Shown: piece after piece, positions 21,428 through 33,340 of the stretch | Layout of the letters: each line of letters begins with the position of its first letter | Numbering within the stretch: position 1 is the stretch's first letter | Assembly (NCBI GenBank): GCA_021018995.1 | Contig: CM037590.1 | Span: 86,646,097-86,710,096 of the forward strand | Origin: Chloranthus sessilifolius | Lineage: Eukaryota > Streptophyta > Magnoliopsida > Chloranthales > Chloranthaceae | DNA: 64,000 nucleotides | Direction: 5' to 3' | Translations under genes and position numbers: made by a program | The notes under the pieces: model-generated | Seen by the model: the letters and a program-made list of their open reading frames with translations, nothing else | What the model was told of the DNA's origin: nothing | The model's database searches: none

Positions 21428-23290
21428 ATGGCTAGTGAACAAGAGAATCTCTTCTCTATCCCACACACCAGGAATAATCATAATGGAAGAGATGGTAGCA
21501 ATGGACAAAACCTTACTACTCAACAATTCGTAGAGCTCAATATTCAGAGAATACAGAGAGGAGATGATGACTCAGAGGAATTGCTTCGAGGATTGGCTAC
21601 CTCATATGAGACCATTAGGTCACGACAATTTTCAGAAGACCAAGAACGACAAGAGAGGCCACCGCCTACCCTGAGCACGGCGTCAGCCTGCGTCACACCA
21701 TTGAGACAACCTGCTCACACATTCTTCAACGACGACTCTTTAGATAAGTTTGCTCACGGATCGCTCTAAAAGACAACACTATCAAAATTGAAGATCTCCC
21801 TAAAATGCTCGACGAATACATGGCTAAGAGGGAATACCCTGGTCACTCATTCGGATTCAACAAATTTTGTCGAGATGTCGAATTTAACTTGCCAATAGGA
21901 TTTAAACCACCAAAATTTACCAAATATAATGGCACGGGAAATCTGAACCATCACTTGGTCCTCTTTTGTAACAGTTATCGACCCATACGTGATAATCAAG
22001 GACTCTCATTCACTATTTCCAACGCTCGTTAGAAGGAGAAGCTTTAGATTGGTTTGCAGGACTCTCGCTTTATAAGATTGAAATATTTGACGATTTAGTC
22101 GGTCAATTCCTAGACCAATACAAACACTTAATCCAAGAGACAATCAGTCTCAGCAATCTGAAGTAGGCCAAGCAAGGACCCGATGAAGAATTTACTGACT
22201 TGGTCGCCAGATGGAGAAAACTCGCCGCTAGGACCAGCACTTCAGTGAAAGAGAAAGAGTCAGTTGATATTATTATCGACAACACTAGGGAACCGTTAAA
22301 GAGCGCGCTTGTCATAAGTGATTGCCTCGATTTCACTGTATTCTACTCTCGAGCATCGTAACTAGCATGACACATTAAAGGTGGAGACCTCGCCCTATTC
22401 ATAGTTACGTCGAAAGTAGGCTCTTCTAGTAAATCAAAGTAAAAAAATAATAAGCAAGCCTCAAGAATCGAATAGGTTAACACCATTGTCAACCAAGGAC
22501 AGAACTCTAGGAACGGAAGGTTCCAATCAAGAAATTTTGGGCCAAATCAGAATCAACAATGGTACACGAACAAAAACTAAGGCACTAATCAACAAAGATA
22601 TGCAAACTAAAACCAAGGGAAGAATCAGAATCAGAGCCAGTACTAGAATAGAAACCAATATCTCAACACCTATCAGAACTAAAATACAACACAAAATCGA
22701 CCGACCCACGACACCAAACTATAATAACGTACCTCCACCGCAAAACTTCAACCCAGCTAGAGGCGCTTACCAGCCAAGGCGAGAACACTATTCCCCCTTA
22801 CCTGGTACGATCCCCAACATCTTCTGTCTCCTTAACACTCAAAATCTCCGTCGATTCTTGTAAGAAAGACCTCGACCCTGGCTGACGAATCTAGATTATA
22901 GCAAATACTGCACATTCCATCGACACGTGAGAAAACCTAAAAGACTACTGAGCCCTACGGGATATAATCTATGACATGAATGACCGAAATCAAATCAATT
23001 GAGAAGCGCTTAGGAATCCTAACTCTAGAAATAACCAACTCCAATTAAATTTAGGGATCATTAATAACCCTATGCCTAACCACAACCAAGCAACACCGGC
23101 CCAGGTCACTATCGTGGATCTTTTCGGCCAATCCCCCATCCAGCCCTCCACCTTAGTCACTCGCATCAATCCTTTTGACACTTTTGCTACCCCTATGAGA
23201 GTTCCTTTACCCCTACACCCCTCAGCCTTGATCACTCAAATCGCCCCACTGAGCCCTTCTCCTCACCTGAAATTTACTTAGATACGAATC
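21428..23290 (+). pseudogene. gag: Element E gag (capsid), broken
   Basis: The ATG at 21428 opens MASEQENLFSIPHTRNN. A capsid-like region follows in a shifted frame (GFKPPKFTKYNGTGN at about 21898, then FDDLVGQFLDQYKHLIQETI and EFTDLVARWRKLAART around 22090-22230). Near 22890 DYSKYCTFHRH matches the cysteine/histidine box of Tat gag proteins. At least one frameshift (about 21770-21800), a stop after ISNAR near 22030, one at 22861 and others break it. Gag would form the particle that packages element RNA. Confidence 0.75.
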
Positions 23291-24020
23291 CACTCCTTTA
23301 GGGCTCGGAGATCATTCCTCCATAGTCGCCCACCAGAACCTTCAACCCCTCCAAGTCCTGAGCCAACACCATTGCCACTCCTTTCATCTGATTATGAGCC
23401 CAAGTATGGAGATCATGTTCTTTAAACCGCAGCTTAAATTATCGCGTGGGTAGAACGTGTCACTCGAAAGACCCCAAACCAAGAAAATGAAACAGAGTCT
23501 AAGTGCTCGCTAAACATAGAAGAAAGCCAGTGAGGAGAACATCCCAACCCGTGTTAGACACTGGTCTCTGCTTTCCTAGAAGAAAAGGATTACACACAGT
23601 ACCTCCCACCTTGGAGCGGCACCATGCAAGTATGCGCTTCGACCTCGAATTTCACTCACTTCACAAATACATCGACGTCGAGCCACACCGGGTTTGGTCA
23701 ACAACTGACTTGCCCGATTCTTAAATCAGGAATGAATTATCCACCTCTGCCTTTTCCTCGAAATAAGGATTTCATGAATGCACAACCACCAGAGAGGAAC
23801 GTGAGAAAGATAAGCTAAATTGTCGCCCCCACCTCATATTATCTCTCCACCAATCCCTTTACCTCAACCACTCCAACCACCTGCACCTAAGGCTCATCGA
23901 TAGGGCAAATAAATTGCACTCAAGCTAGGGCAAAAATATTACCTTCTACAACATCTTCAAAAGATCCTGACCCAGATATCTATATTAGAACTCATCAAGA
24001 AATTTCCTGACCATCATCGG
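23291..24020 (+). other. Element E gag-protease linker, degraded
   Basis: Frames are short and Pro/Ser-rich (for example PPSPEPTPLPLLSSDYEP-like text near 23355-23400). Nothing conserved is recognised. Confidence 0.4.
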
Positions 24021-24458
24021 TTGTTTATAAGGATACTCGAAGACACACAAGTGGATGAGGATACAACATTAGATGAGCTTCACCAAATTACCTTGGTCAT
24101 GGCGCAACCTCCAGCACTCACTTTCATAGACGAGAACATGCCTAAAGAGTCACTTCACGAAAGCACAACTCCCATGTACCTTATAGTCATAATCAGAGGA
24201 TTCTCCATACCCCATGTGTTGGTCGATACAGGAGCAAGACTCAATATCTGCCCAATCACAATGTTAAAGACAGTCGAATACACGGAGCAGGATGTCAGAC
24301 CCTCCACACAATCACTTATAGCTAATGATGGCTTGCGTCATTTTGTCAAAGGAACTATCAAACTTCAAGTTCGCCATGGACCTGTAACTAAAGACGTCAC
24401 TTTTCATGTTTCTGATTCCGCTAGTATGTATAATCTTATCTTAAGAAGAAAATGGTGA
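24021..24458 (+). pseudogene. PR: Element E aspartic protease domain
   Basis: An open stretch of 145 residues contains the active-site motif HVLVDTGARLNICP (about 24216-24260) preceded by YLIVIIRGFSIP, and the flap-like region ending VTFHVSDSASMYNLILRRKW. This is the classic Tat protease arrangement. A TGA at 24456 ends the frame just after LRRKW, where these proteases normally continue. The enzyme would process the Gag-Pol polyprotein. Confidence 0.8.
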
Positions 24459-26790
24459 GAGTCAATGAAACCCACACATACCATCAATGCGTAAAATTCC
24501 CGTATGAGGACTCCATTGTCCGTATATACGCTAATACACCCCTCTAGGAGATGGACACTGATTACGCTGTGAGTATTCCAACAGCCCATTATTCCATATT
24601 AAACACAGGTCATATTCAAAAGGCTCGAATTCTTGATGAGACAATCATTGCAAAAGTCTGTTCCCCTACCCCTCCTAGTTCTCCCCCAACGTGTCAACAA
24701 AAATTAATGAGAAGAGAGGTGGTCAAGACCTCACCAAACTCTATGACAATAACCCTATCACGAAAAAAGGTTGGGACATCATGTATCAACTCGAATATAA
24801 CCCCGACACCAGACTCGATAGAAATAAGCAAGGTCGTGTAGGACCTTTTGTCCCAAGGAAAATACATAAACACATAGGATTAGGTTACCAATTGGATAGA
24901 CCACAAGCCGACTTGTTCTCTGCCTTGCCAAAATGGTCTCTATACAACCACTTCGTCTACGGGACCATCGAGAAAGTGGATGTATCAAAAAAGAAGGAAG
25001 TGCCCTTCACTAAATCTCAAGAAGCGGAAATCGAACAAATGGCTGAAGCATTCAACGATTTGATGAATCTAAACAACGATATTAATGAACCGCTCGAAGG
25101 AGTCAAACCTTTGTTTTGCACTAAGGAGCTTATAGAAGAGAGAAAGGGAGAACCTCCCAAACTCAAGCCACAAGTAGAAGATTGGGAATCCACTGACAAC
25201 GAATATTTCCACATATCCACCTTGCAAGATAGTGAAGAGCACTTACGCTTAACATGGGAAGGAGATGACACCCCACAAGAGGATTTTAACTCGCATAGCA
25301 TCCGCCTTGGCCTTGGAGGATGGGAATGCTCATGGGACTCCCCGTGTATCACTCATCCATACCAACCCTGCTATTGGGCATGCACCAGCATATTAGAATG
25401 CTTCACAAGTTGGATTTGACATTCCGTAATGGTAGAATCGAACGATTCCAACCCCATTACAACGGAAGCAAGTAATGACCCACCAACTCAGCTACCGGCA
25501 CAAGAAGAAGAAAATTTAAACAGTCATTTGGTTAACAACCCACCAAGGGAAAACACCCGCATCACTCTTGTTGAGGTTGAAGAGGAACTTGAACTAGACA
25601 CTCCTCCATCCCCAGATACGCCACAACTCTAAATATTTTAGAAATCTCTCGAGGAAGAATGGCAACCCCCTCCGAGTGATGACGAGGATTACTGGATAGA
25701 CATCCCTGCCCTTGAGATAGAGGAGCAGGCTAACCTAGGACTTCAAGCATTGTTAGATTAAGAAGACAAGTTCGATACCAGCCTTAACTCCAGCTCGGAA
25801 GGATAGGAATGCCCTCGGGGATCTCCCTGCATTTCTCACCAATACCAGCCTCGCTGCCACGCATGTGTGCTTATCCTAACATACTATGAAGTTCAAGGGA
25901 AAGAGCTCGCTACCCCTGAGGATCCCTTAGGAGATAACCCTCGACAGGAAGAACAACCACATTATAACTCAGAGGATGATAGTTCGACTTATTACGATCT
26001 CCAAAGCTTCTTCCAAGATGTGACAATCAATGTGATAGAGGAAATCTGAATGTTAGTGTCGCTTTCATCGGCATCGATTATCCAAAAGATCTCATCCGAT
26101 GGGGACTTCAAAAAAAAAAATGCCAAATTCAGAACAAGTCAACATTTCCTGAAGAATCACCCGAACGGCTCCTACACCTGTCTCGCTCTCTCAATTAGAG
26201 GAAGTAACTCTCCCAATGCTTCCTGAGGCGACCGACCTTGTACCATATCTACTATCGAAAATAAAAAAAATAGAAAAAGTAGAAAACCCTAAAAAAAAAA
26301 AAACCCCAGAAAAGAAGGGGAACCCTTCATCTCAAATTAACTTTGTAACCAACAAGGAGGCTTTTCTCCCAAGACTACTATGCCATCTCCCATAAGAGGA
26401 TGCAAGGCATCCAGGCTAAACAACAAGCCAGTGATCATATCAGATGAGATACTTCATGACTTTGAGAAAATAATTAATAACCTTGACCTTCACCTTACCA
26501 AAGATTTCTCAATCATAACTTCTATCGATGAAGGGTTACCTTTCACAAAGTCGAATCCCCAGTATAGCAATTTTACTGTATATGAGGTTATCGAAGATGA
26601 AGAAGAAACACTGATCGCTGAAGAGGCGCCAAACTTCTGATGGTTTATCAAGCGTTTCGGTGACCAAATTGAAGCTATCGTGGAACCTACATAAGCAATT
26701 AAGATTGGCACTGAAGAGAAACCCAAGAAGCTACTAATTAGCGCAATGCTTAATTCTAAGGAACGTCAACAAATTACACAAGTCTTATAA
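24459..26790 (+). pseudogene. Element E protease-RT linker
   Basis: Tat elements carry a long poorly conserved linker here. The 24691-25419 frame is open for 242 residues and includes KHIGLGYQLDRPQADLF and an acidic segment. Further open pieces (25429-25632, 25867-26049, 26380-26640) are acidic. The phrase GWECSWDSPC...HPYQPCYWAC at about 25318-25390 has a degraded twin at about 25806-25865, an internal duplication. Stops separate all pieces. No enzymatic domain is recognised. Confidence 0.6.
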
Positions 26791-27291
26791 GAGCACCTCG
26801 ACTCCTTTGCATGGTCCTATGAGGACATGCCTGGTTTCAACCCAACTTTAGTAGAGCATCACCTTGTCTTAGAACCCGATGCGAAGCCCGTTAAGTAGAA
26901 ACTCCGTAGGATCCACCCACAAATAACCCTTCAAGTTAAGGAGGAAGTTGACAAATTACAAAAAGCCAAATTCATCCGAGTCGTCCTCTACCCCAAGTGG
27001 GTCGCTAATATAGTACCTATCGCTAAGAAAGATGGCAGATTACGGGTTTACATTGACTTTCGAAACCTCAACCAGGCATGCCCAAAAGACGACTTCTCAC
27101 TTCTGCACATTGACACTTTAGTCGACAACACCGCTGGACAAGAGATGCTATCCTTTATGGACGGTTTCTCTGGGTATAATCAGATTAAATTAGCAGAGTC
27201 TAACCAAGAGAAGACTTCTTTCACCACACCATGGGGAACTTACCGCTATGTCATCATGCTTTTTTGGCTCAAGAACGCAGGAGCCATGTAC
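26791..27291 (+). pseudogene. RT: Element E reverse transcriptase, N-terminal part
   Basis: One frame reads HLDSFAWSYEDMPGFNP, EHHLVLEPDAKPVK, WVANIVPIAKKDGRLRVYID then FRNLNQACPKDDF (about 26997-27090), and MLSFMDGFSGYNQIKLAESN (about 27145-27200). It ends with NAGAMY at the Element B insertion point. Stops occur at the 5' end and after KPVK (26896). The palm motif with the catalytic aspartates is on the far side of the insertion. Confidence 0.9.
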
Positions 27292-29976
27292 TGTAGGTTG
27301 GATTTAAGTGTGCTGATTTTATTGTGTGATGAGAACAAATTAAAAATCAAAGTAAAATAAAAGATAGAAACATCACAACTAAAGTAATCCTAAGCCTACA
27401 ATATATAAGGCTATTGTAGAATGTTTTGATAAGTAAGAATTTGTCCCATAGAGAAATTGATCTAGAACCCAATATGGGTTGTAATAGTAGGCCTCCAGAT
27501 CTAGCTACAGATCTGACAATCCTAAAGAAAGGGAGTTGGGTGTCACAATAACACTAAATTATCTACTAAGAAAGAAAAGAAATAAAATGCAGTCTTATCC
27601 TAAGAAAGGGTTATGAAGAAGGTGGTGATGGTGCGTTAAAATAAAGATAAAAGGATGAGAAGTACGCAGTCTAGATTAAAGTTTATTTAGTTATATAACT
27701 AAGATTTAGGGCTCTCTTTGTAGCACATCTTTACTGAAGTGCTATCAATAAACTTAGCAAGGTAGAAGAATCCAACTTAACCCATGCCATTTGGGGCGCT
27801 CTTAAGGCTATAGTCTGTCCACTCAAATGGCCACAGTTTATCCAATAGAGTTCGTCAAATCCCATTGATTAAGCCAGAAAATCTAACCTAATCCAACGGA
27901 GTGGGTTGATCAAACCTAATCTAATGAATCAAATCAGGTCATGAATACCATTGCAGACACTATGTTGGCCAGGTTACAAGCTCTCCAGTTTTGCGTACAG
28001 ATCTGACTGACATTCATAGGGGTATTAAACCTAGGAAGCTCAAATGGCAATCAAAAGATCTAAAGGAAAGTGAATGGGCAATCCCCTCATACACAAATTT
28101 GATCGAGAAACTAATGGAACCAAAAGATCTATAAATTTAAATGGACTTTAAATCAACAATTTATTACTTAAAAATAGCTTGCAATAAAATGTCCTCATAG
28201 CTGCAATCACTACAGAGAGGCCAGATTTAACATCTGATAGTGGTCAAGTAAGACAAAGGGGAGCCTGTTCCTACATAATCTCTCACCAAGCTACAAGCTC
28301 AAGTGTAGAGAAAGAGAATCCATCTCAGATCTGTGACTAAGATTGTCCTAGGGCTATAGTCTGTCCACTCTAATGGTCACAGGCTATCCACAAAGGCTCC
28401 CTTACCGACAAATGATGAGACAAAATATGTAAACTACTACTGCCACCATGATCCCAGGGCTACAAGACCAGGCTTCCATGGGCCTTTCAATAAGCTCAAA
28501 TCCTAAATGCATGCTATAGCACGAATAAAACTATGGGTAAATAGGAAAATAATAGATTAAGTAAGTATTCCAACACAAATTCCATTGATCTGATGTTATC
28601 AACAATGAAATCTCTTAAGGCAGCAGCCTTGTGCACAACAGCTCAACACAAAATCCTAATATTTAAATGACCTATTACAAAACTAAATAAAACTACACCT
28701 AAATGCTTACCAAAGATTTAGCCTGCAAGTGCTGGGCTAAGAGAGATAAAAAAATGGAAAAGAGGTGATAAAACCCTAACCCTAATCCTAATCTGCTTGA
28801 GCTCTTAGCCGACAGAGGTTGAAGGAAAGAGTGATTGAAAGTTTCTAAATTACAACCATAGCTTATATACTTAGTCCTAATGTTGTGGTTGAGAGAAGAG
28901 TAAACCCTAATTTTTTAAGTAGATGTGGCACTGCTACAACCCTTGGATGTCTTGGGATGCATGCATTGGGATCTATGCCTCGAGATGTGTGCCCTAGACC
29001 TGGGAAAATCCCCTAAAGGTCCTTGAGTTAAGATTGAAAAGTGGAGAGCCCAAGCTTCACGGGGCTTGCTCCTGCATATCACTTCTATCGTGCATCTACA
29101 GAATGTTCGCGGGGTAGAGTTTAGCTTTGAATATTACTGTCTCGCGTAGTAGAGCTTTGGATGATCACGCAGCTACTTTAGCTTTGAATGCACTCGCGTA
29201 GTAGAGCTTCAGAAGTCTTCTTTCACGAGGTACTTGAGCATATGCCTTTTCATCCCGCTCGGTTCAGAGTTAAGCTTCTATGCGCGCGAGAGCTGTGCGA
29301 GAGAACTTCTGGGTGTCTCTCTCTTCCAGAGCCACAATAGAACTTCGTGAGCTCTTTGCTATTGTTCTCACCAATTAGTCTCGCGGGGTAGTGCGTGCGG
29401 CTGCATTAAGGTATGATCCTTGCGATAACTTTGCGAGCTATATTTCTGAAGGCTTAGTGCGCAAGATCTCTGCGAGTTTCTTCACATTTGATTACAGCTG
29501 AACTGCGCGACTGTTGTGTGAGAATTTACTTTGTGATAACCCCTTCATTAAATTGTGCGACCTCTTTGTGAGCTCTAATATGCTGCATGTCTGCACTGTG
29601 CGAGGGAGCTTTGCCAATGAATTGAACAACGCGAGGCTGCACCTCAACTATGCGAGATAGGTCCTTGGCTCCTCTGCTGTTATGCACATGCTTCTGTTGC
29701 ATCCTCCTCCACTCTCACCTTGACTTCTTTCATCTGCTAGACTTCCTTGGTCTATTGTGACATGCAAAATAGTCACGATAGTGTTCCATCACTTTCTGGT
29801 TCAGCTGTCATCTTTTGCTTGAATTCTCTCCTTGGCACCAAAAGCATAGACTTTGTGTTAAGCTGCATAATTTATTCCTAACTACAAAACAAGCTAAAAT
29901 GGAGTAATTAGTCAGCTTCAAGGTCCAGCAAAGGCTAGGTTAAGAGGTGCAAAGTGGTACTTTTCAATGAATAACA
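27292..29976 (-). repeat. 3' LTR of Element B (left copy)
   Basis: It starts TGTAGGTTGG and ends ATGAATAACA. It is colinear with 39199-41893 and with the solo LTR at 11952. A minus-strand TATATAAG is at 28862-28869, and the GCGAG/TCGCG array lies at about 29055-29665, upstream of it in the transcribed direction. The inner side abuts a PPT. Confidence 0.93.
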
Positions 29977-29990
29977 CACCCCCGAACCTA
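29977..29990 (-). other. 3' polypurine tract of Element B
   Basis: On the minus strand it reads TAGGTTCGGGGGTG directly before the LTR, equivalent to TAGGTTTGGGGGTG of Element C at 60511-60524. One G/A-type change lies in the tract. Confidence 0.85.
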
Positions 29991-30056
29991 ATCTTTGCTA
30001 ATCCCTGAGCAAAGCAAAATTTAAACAACTACTCTAAGAATATAAATGCCACTTTC

Positions 30057-30159
30057 GTAGGGAGCACAGATGCATTTAGCTTATGCATCAAGCCTTTTAA
30101 ATCCGTAGGTGATCTCTAGTGGAGGAGTGAAGTCTCCTGAGGGTTTTTAGTGAAGGTAC
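30057..30159 (-). other. Conserved 103-bp non-coding block, Element B copy
   Basis: On the minus strand GTACCTTCACT...GTGCTCCCTAC aligns without gaps to 60350-60452 of Element C, with 8 differences in 103 bases by hand count. It sits about 70-170 bp before the 3' PPT in both elements. Confidence 0.9.
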
Positions 30160-31602
30160 GCAAAAACTTCTCAATGAAAAAGTTAACAAAAGTGCACACA
30201 GTGATTAATTAATTTGAAATAACTATAGTTCATTTCACCCTTGCTCTGTCAAAATTAAAGGGGTCCCACAGTAGTGTTTCCAAACAATTTAACACCTCAG
30301 TCATGCAAGCATGCTCATCATATCTAATCAGCTGATACCAAGAAAAACAAAATGTGCAAAATAGTACTAAGCTTACCAGTGCATCAAAATTCAGGTTCAA
30401 ACAATGCCCCAATGATTTCAATCTCAGACCTAATGCTTACCAGGGTTGTCTCTCATAAATGAATTTAAGGGTGTATCATTTCTCATAAGCTCAAGAGTAG
30501 TTACTACCCCAAATGGGTTTGCAAGCATGAGCGAAGGCATTTCTTCTAATTTCTAACATCATAAAGCACTCTCACCATAGATTAGACATTCCCTCATCTT
30601 CACATGACAGTTCATTTGACTTTGGATCAACAAGGGCTTTTGATGGGTTGTAATGTAACTTATTAGTAAGGGTTGTAAAGAATAAAAGGGGTAAAAAGGG
30701 ATTCAAAATTGAGAAATCAACACAGGTAGGAGATGATTCATGACTTCACCTTTTTCATTTCAGCACAACTCCATCTTCTTTTGAAATTTCAGAGCTAAAG
30801 TGGCCAACTTCTTCTCTTCTTTTCAACATTTCCAATGGAATTCTTCTTTTGGCTTCTCTTTCTTTTCTTTTCTCTTTATATATATATATATATTTAAGAT
30901 GGTTGCCACACATCTAAAACTACTACAATATTATTTTCATATTTCCTTCTCTCTTCTTCTCCTTTCACCAAATATTAAACTTTACTCACCTATCTTCAAC
31001 ATCCTGTCCTTTACCTTCTGAATTCTCAGAGTGAGGGTAAGGCTAAATTAGGTTAAGAGGTTCAGGTTCAAGTACTTTGGTATTTGTTAAAGAAAAATGG
31101 GGCTTTAAGGCACAAAAAGTGTATGCACAAAGGTAGTTTCACAGGTTTGATCTTTTAGGCTCAAACTGTCCAAATGAAGGCCTTGATCCTTTCCTTAGTG
31201 TCATGATTACTATCAAATAGCTTCAACTTGGGGTGTCTAACTTTTAGTGAAAAAGGCTTGATTCAGTCAGTCCTTAGAAGAGGAAAAAGTTGCCATAGAC
31301 ACTCCTAAAAAAAAAATTTATAGGCTCAAAGCTCACTGGGTATGGTGTTCAATTGAACTCAAAGGGGTATGCTTTTACCTGTTTCTCTCCTTACTGGTTC
31401 ACTAACTACTATTTATAAAAAACAAATTTTGATGTTCACCTCATAGAAGTATTGATTTTCAAATGATTTTAGTATTAAAAATGTCTACACAGTGTTTAAG
31501 TTTCCTCATTTTCAACATTGCTTAGGTGAAATTCATTCTATTTATTCTTTACTTAGCTAAGACTGCTGCACTTAGGTTAACTAGATCATTGGCAATCCTT
31601 GA

Positions 31603-31619
31603 CACACCCCCAAACCTAT
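31603..31619 (-). other. Second PPT-like box of Element B
   Basis: On the minus strand it is ATAGGTTTGGGGGTGTG, nearly the same as the terminal PPT and as the internal box of Element C at 58916-58933. The flanks are also conserved (GAGGACACT before it and ATTGCCAATGAT-like sequence after it). Confidence 0.8.
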
Positions 31620-32019
31620 GAGGAGTAGTGTCCTCACTGATTCAAAGATAAGAGGGCATGCACAACAGGGAGAAAATACAAAATTGATACTAAAACAAAC
31701 AACTAAAACAAACTTAACTAAGTAAAGCATATAAAAGCAGGAAACAAGGCACACACACAACTAAAATAAACAAACTAGCTATGAAGCAGAAATGGAACAA
31801 ACAGAACATAACAAAAAGGAATTTCATTAATGCAACAAAATTTGTACAATGTAAGGTAAAAGAACTACATAGAAACAACAGAAAATTTCATTTCAACACA
31901 TAAATAGTATAAACCTAGGACAAATCTAGACACACACTAACTTAGACATGACAGGGCAGAAACTTGTTGTTCGGGAAGAGGAACTGTAAGCCAGAAAAGG
32001 GGGGATAATAGGAACTAAG

Positions 32020-32440
32020 GAGAAGGATGCTGAGCATGTGGTGGATGGGGTGTAGAGGACGGGGCAGAAGATGCAGATGGTTCTATCTTCTGTTTCTTTT
32101 TCTTTCTCCGGTTCTTTTTCTTTTCCTCCTTGTCCAAAATCTTTTGTGCTTCCTCATACTCGTCCCACAGGAATTATAGTGGGTCAGGTTCTTTTGGTGG
32201 TGGTGGGTCCTCCCAAACTAGGTTGAATTTGATCGACAACTTAATGGGTTTGTCAACTACCATAGTTGTGGGTAGGGACAGACTGATGGGGTCAAAAGAG
32301 AACGAGTGCGATGGAGGTGAACTAGTCTTATATTTAAAATTCATGGGTGGTGGAATGTGTATCGGTGTAATAAATTTTCTCCTCCTTCCAAGGTTAATTG
32401 CTATAATGATATTAAAGAAGGTTAGTTAGCAATAAATATG
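32020..32440 (-). pseudogene. Element B accessory ORF remnant (short, basic C-terminus)
   Basis: On the minus strand a readable frame gives TTMVVDKPIKLSIKFNLVWE, an in-frame TAA after EPDPL, then a very basic run (EEKKKNRRKKKKQK) and a Ser/Pro/His tail ending at a stop near 32030. I do not recognise the family. It occupies the place of the accessory ORF of Element C but lacks its conserved domain, so it is either a different ORF or a strongly deleted one. Confidence 0.45.
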
Positions 32441-32564
32441 TCAGTTGGGAGAAATATAAAACATCGTGCGATTTATTATGGGGAATGATCCCGCAGAGTG
32501 CATGTTGGCCTATTATTAGCAATGGGAGTTAAGGAGAAAGGATATGAAATGAAGAATGCGTAGA

Positions 32565-32950
32565 AATTCGCCAGGGTTTAAAGGGCAAACTCGTGCCTCG
32601 CACAGATGTTAACAGGTGCTCGCAGGGCACATTTCTTGCGCAGTGTATATTCAAGCCTGCGAGGAGTTCTGTCGTGCAGAAGAAAAAAAAATGCGTCTCA
32701 ATGTAGTTCGCAGAGTTGAAACTGGGCCTTGGTGTGCGAGTTGAATTTTGCTTTTTCGCGTAGCTGCGCTATCTAACTTTGCGAGACTTTAAAATGTAGA
32801 GCATTAAGTGCCTCGTGAGATTAAATGCGTGGAGTTAGTCACTCGCGCAGTTCCAAATTTATGCCAAGATCGAGCCTCGCGGGGGCTTGAACTATCATTA
32901 GAGCTCTACGAGATTGAACTTTATGCCTGTTAGCATCGTGAGAACCCATT
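32565..32950. repeat. GCGAG/TCGCG-rich array upstream of the Element B accessory ORF
   Basis: Words such as CTCGCAC, CTCGCAG, TTGCGCAG, CTGCGAGG, TTCGCAG, TGTGCGAG, TTCGCGTAG, TTTGCGAG, CTCGCGCAG and CTCGCGGGG occur about every 20 bp in an otherwise AT-rich element. The same vocabulary fills the U3 part of this element's LTRs (29055-29665 and 40955-41560). The sense is between integrase and the accessory ORF. Confidence 0.85.
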
Positions 32951-33340
32951 TTTAACCATTTTCTCAGTTCTGCACATTGGCCAGTGCCTCTATAATGTCA
33001 TGCACCTATCCATTGTGCATCAGCATCAGCCCTTTCACATATACTCCATTTTATCATCACAATTATGTGCCTATTAACAACAACTAGTCATCACAATCAC
33101 AAAATTCTAAAGATAGTTATTTAGATCAAATTCATGCCATTTATCATTAGAGCACCTCAACCTTGTATAGCAAATTCAGATGACTGATATGCACATGTAC
33201 TTGAAGCAAAAATGAACAAAACAAAATCAAACACATAAGCAAATCAACACCCTAAAAGCAATGATTGAAAATTTTCTAAGCATCATAAAAAAACAAAGTA
33301 GTGAACTCATATGGTACATATGTTACAACGCTGTGGATCA

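Larger units (their letters stand above)
29991..32019 (-). other. Element B 3' non-coding region
   Basis: About 2 kb without coding potential separates the accessory ORF remnant from the PPT. It contains the conserved block 30057-30159 and, at 31603-31619, a second PPT-like box (minus strand ATAGGTTTGGGGGTGTG). A (TA)n run is at about 30873-30893. The open frames here have no conserved content. Confidence 0.7.

Noticed and set aside
30800..31021. 73-codon Phe/Leu-rich open frame
   Set aside because: T-rich, low-complexity and antisense to the 3' non-coding region of Element B.
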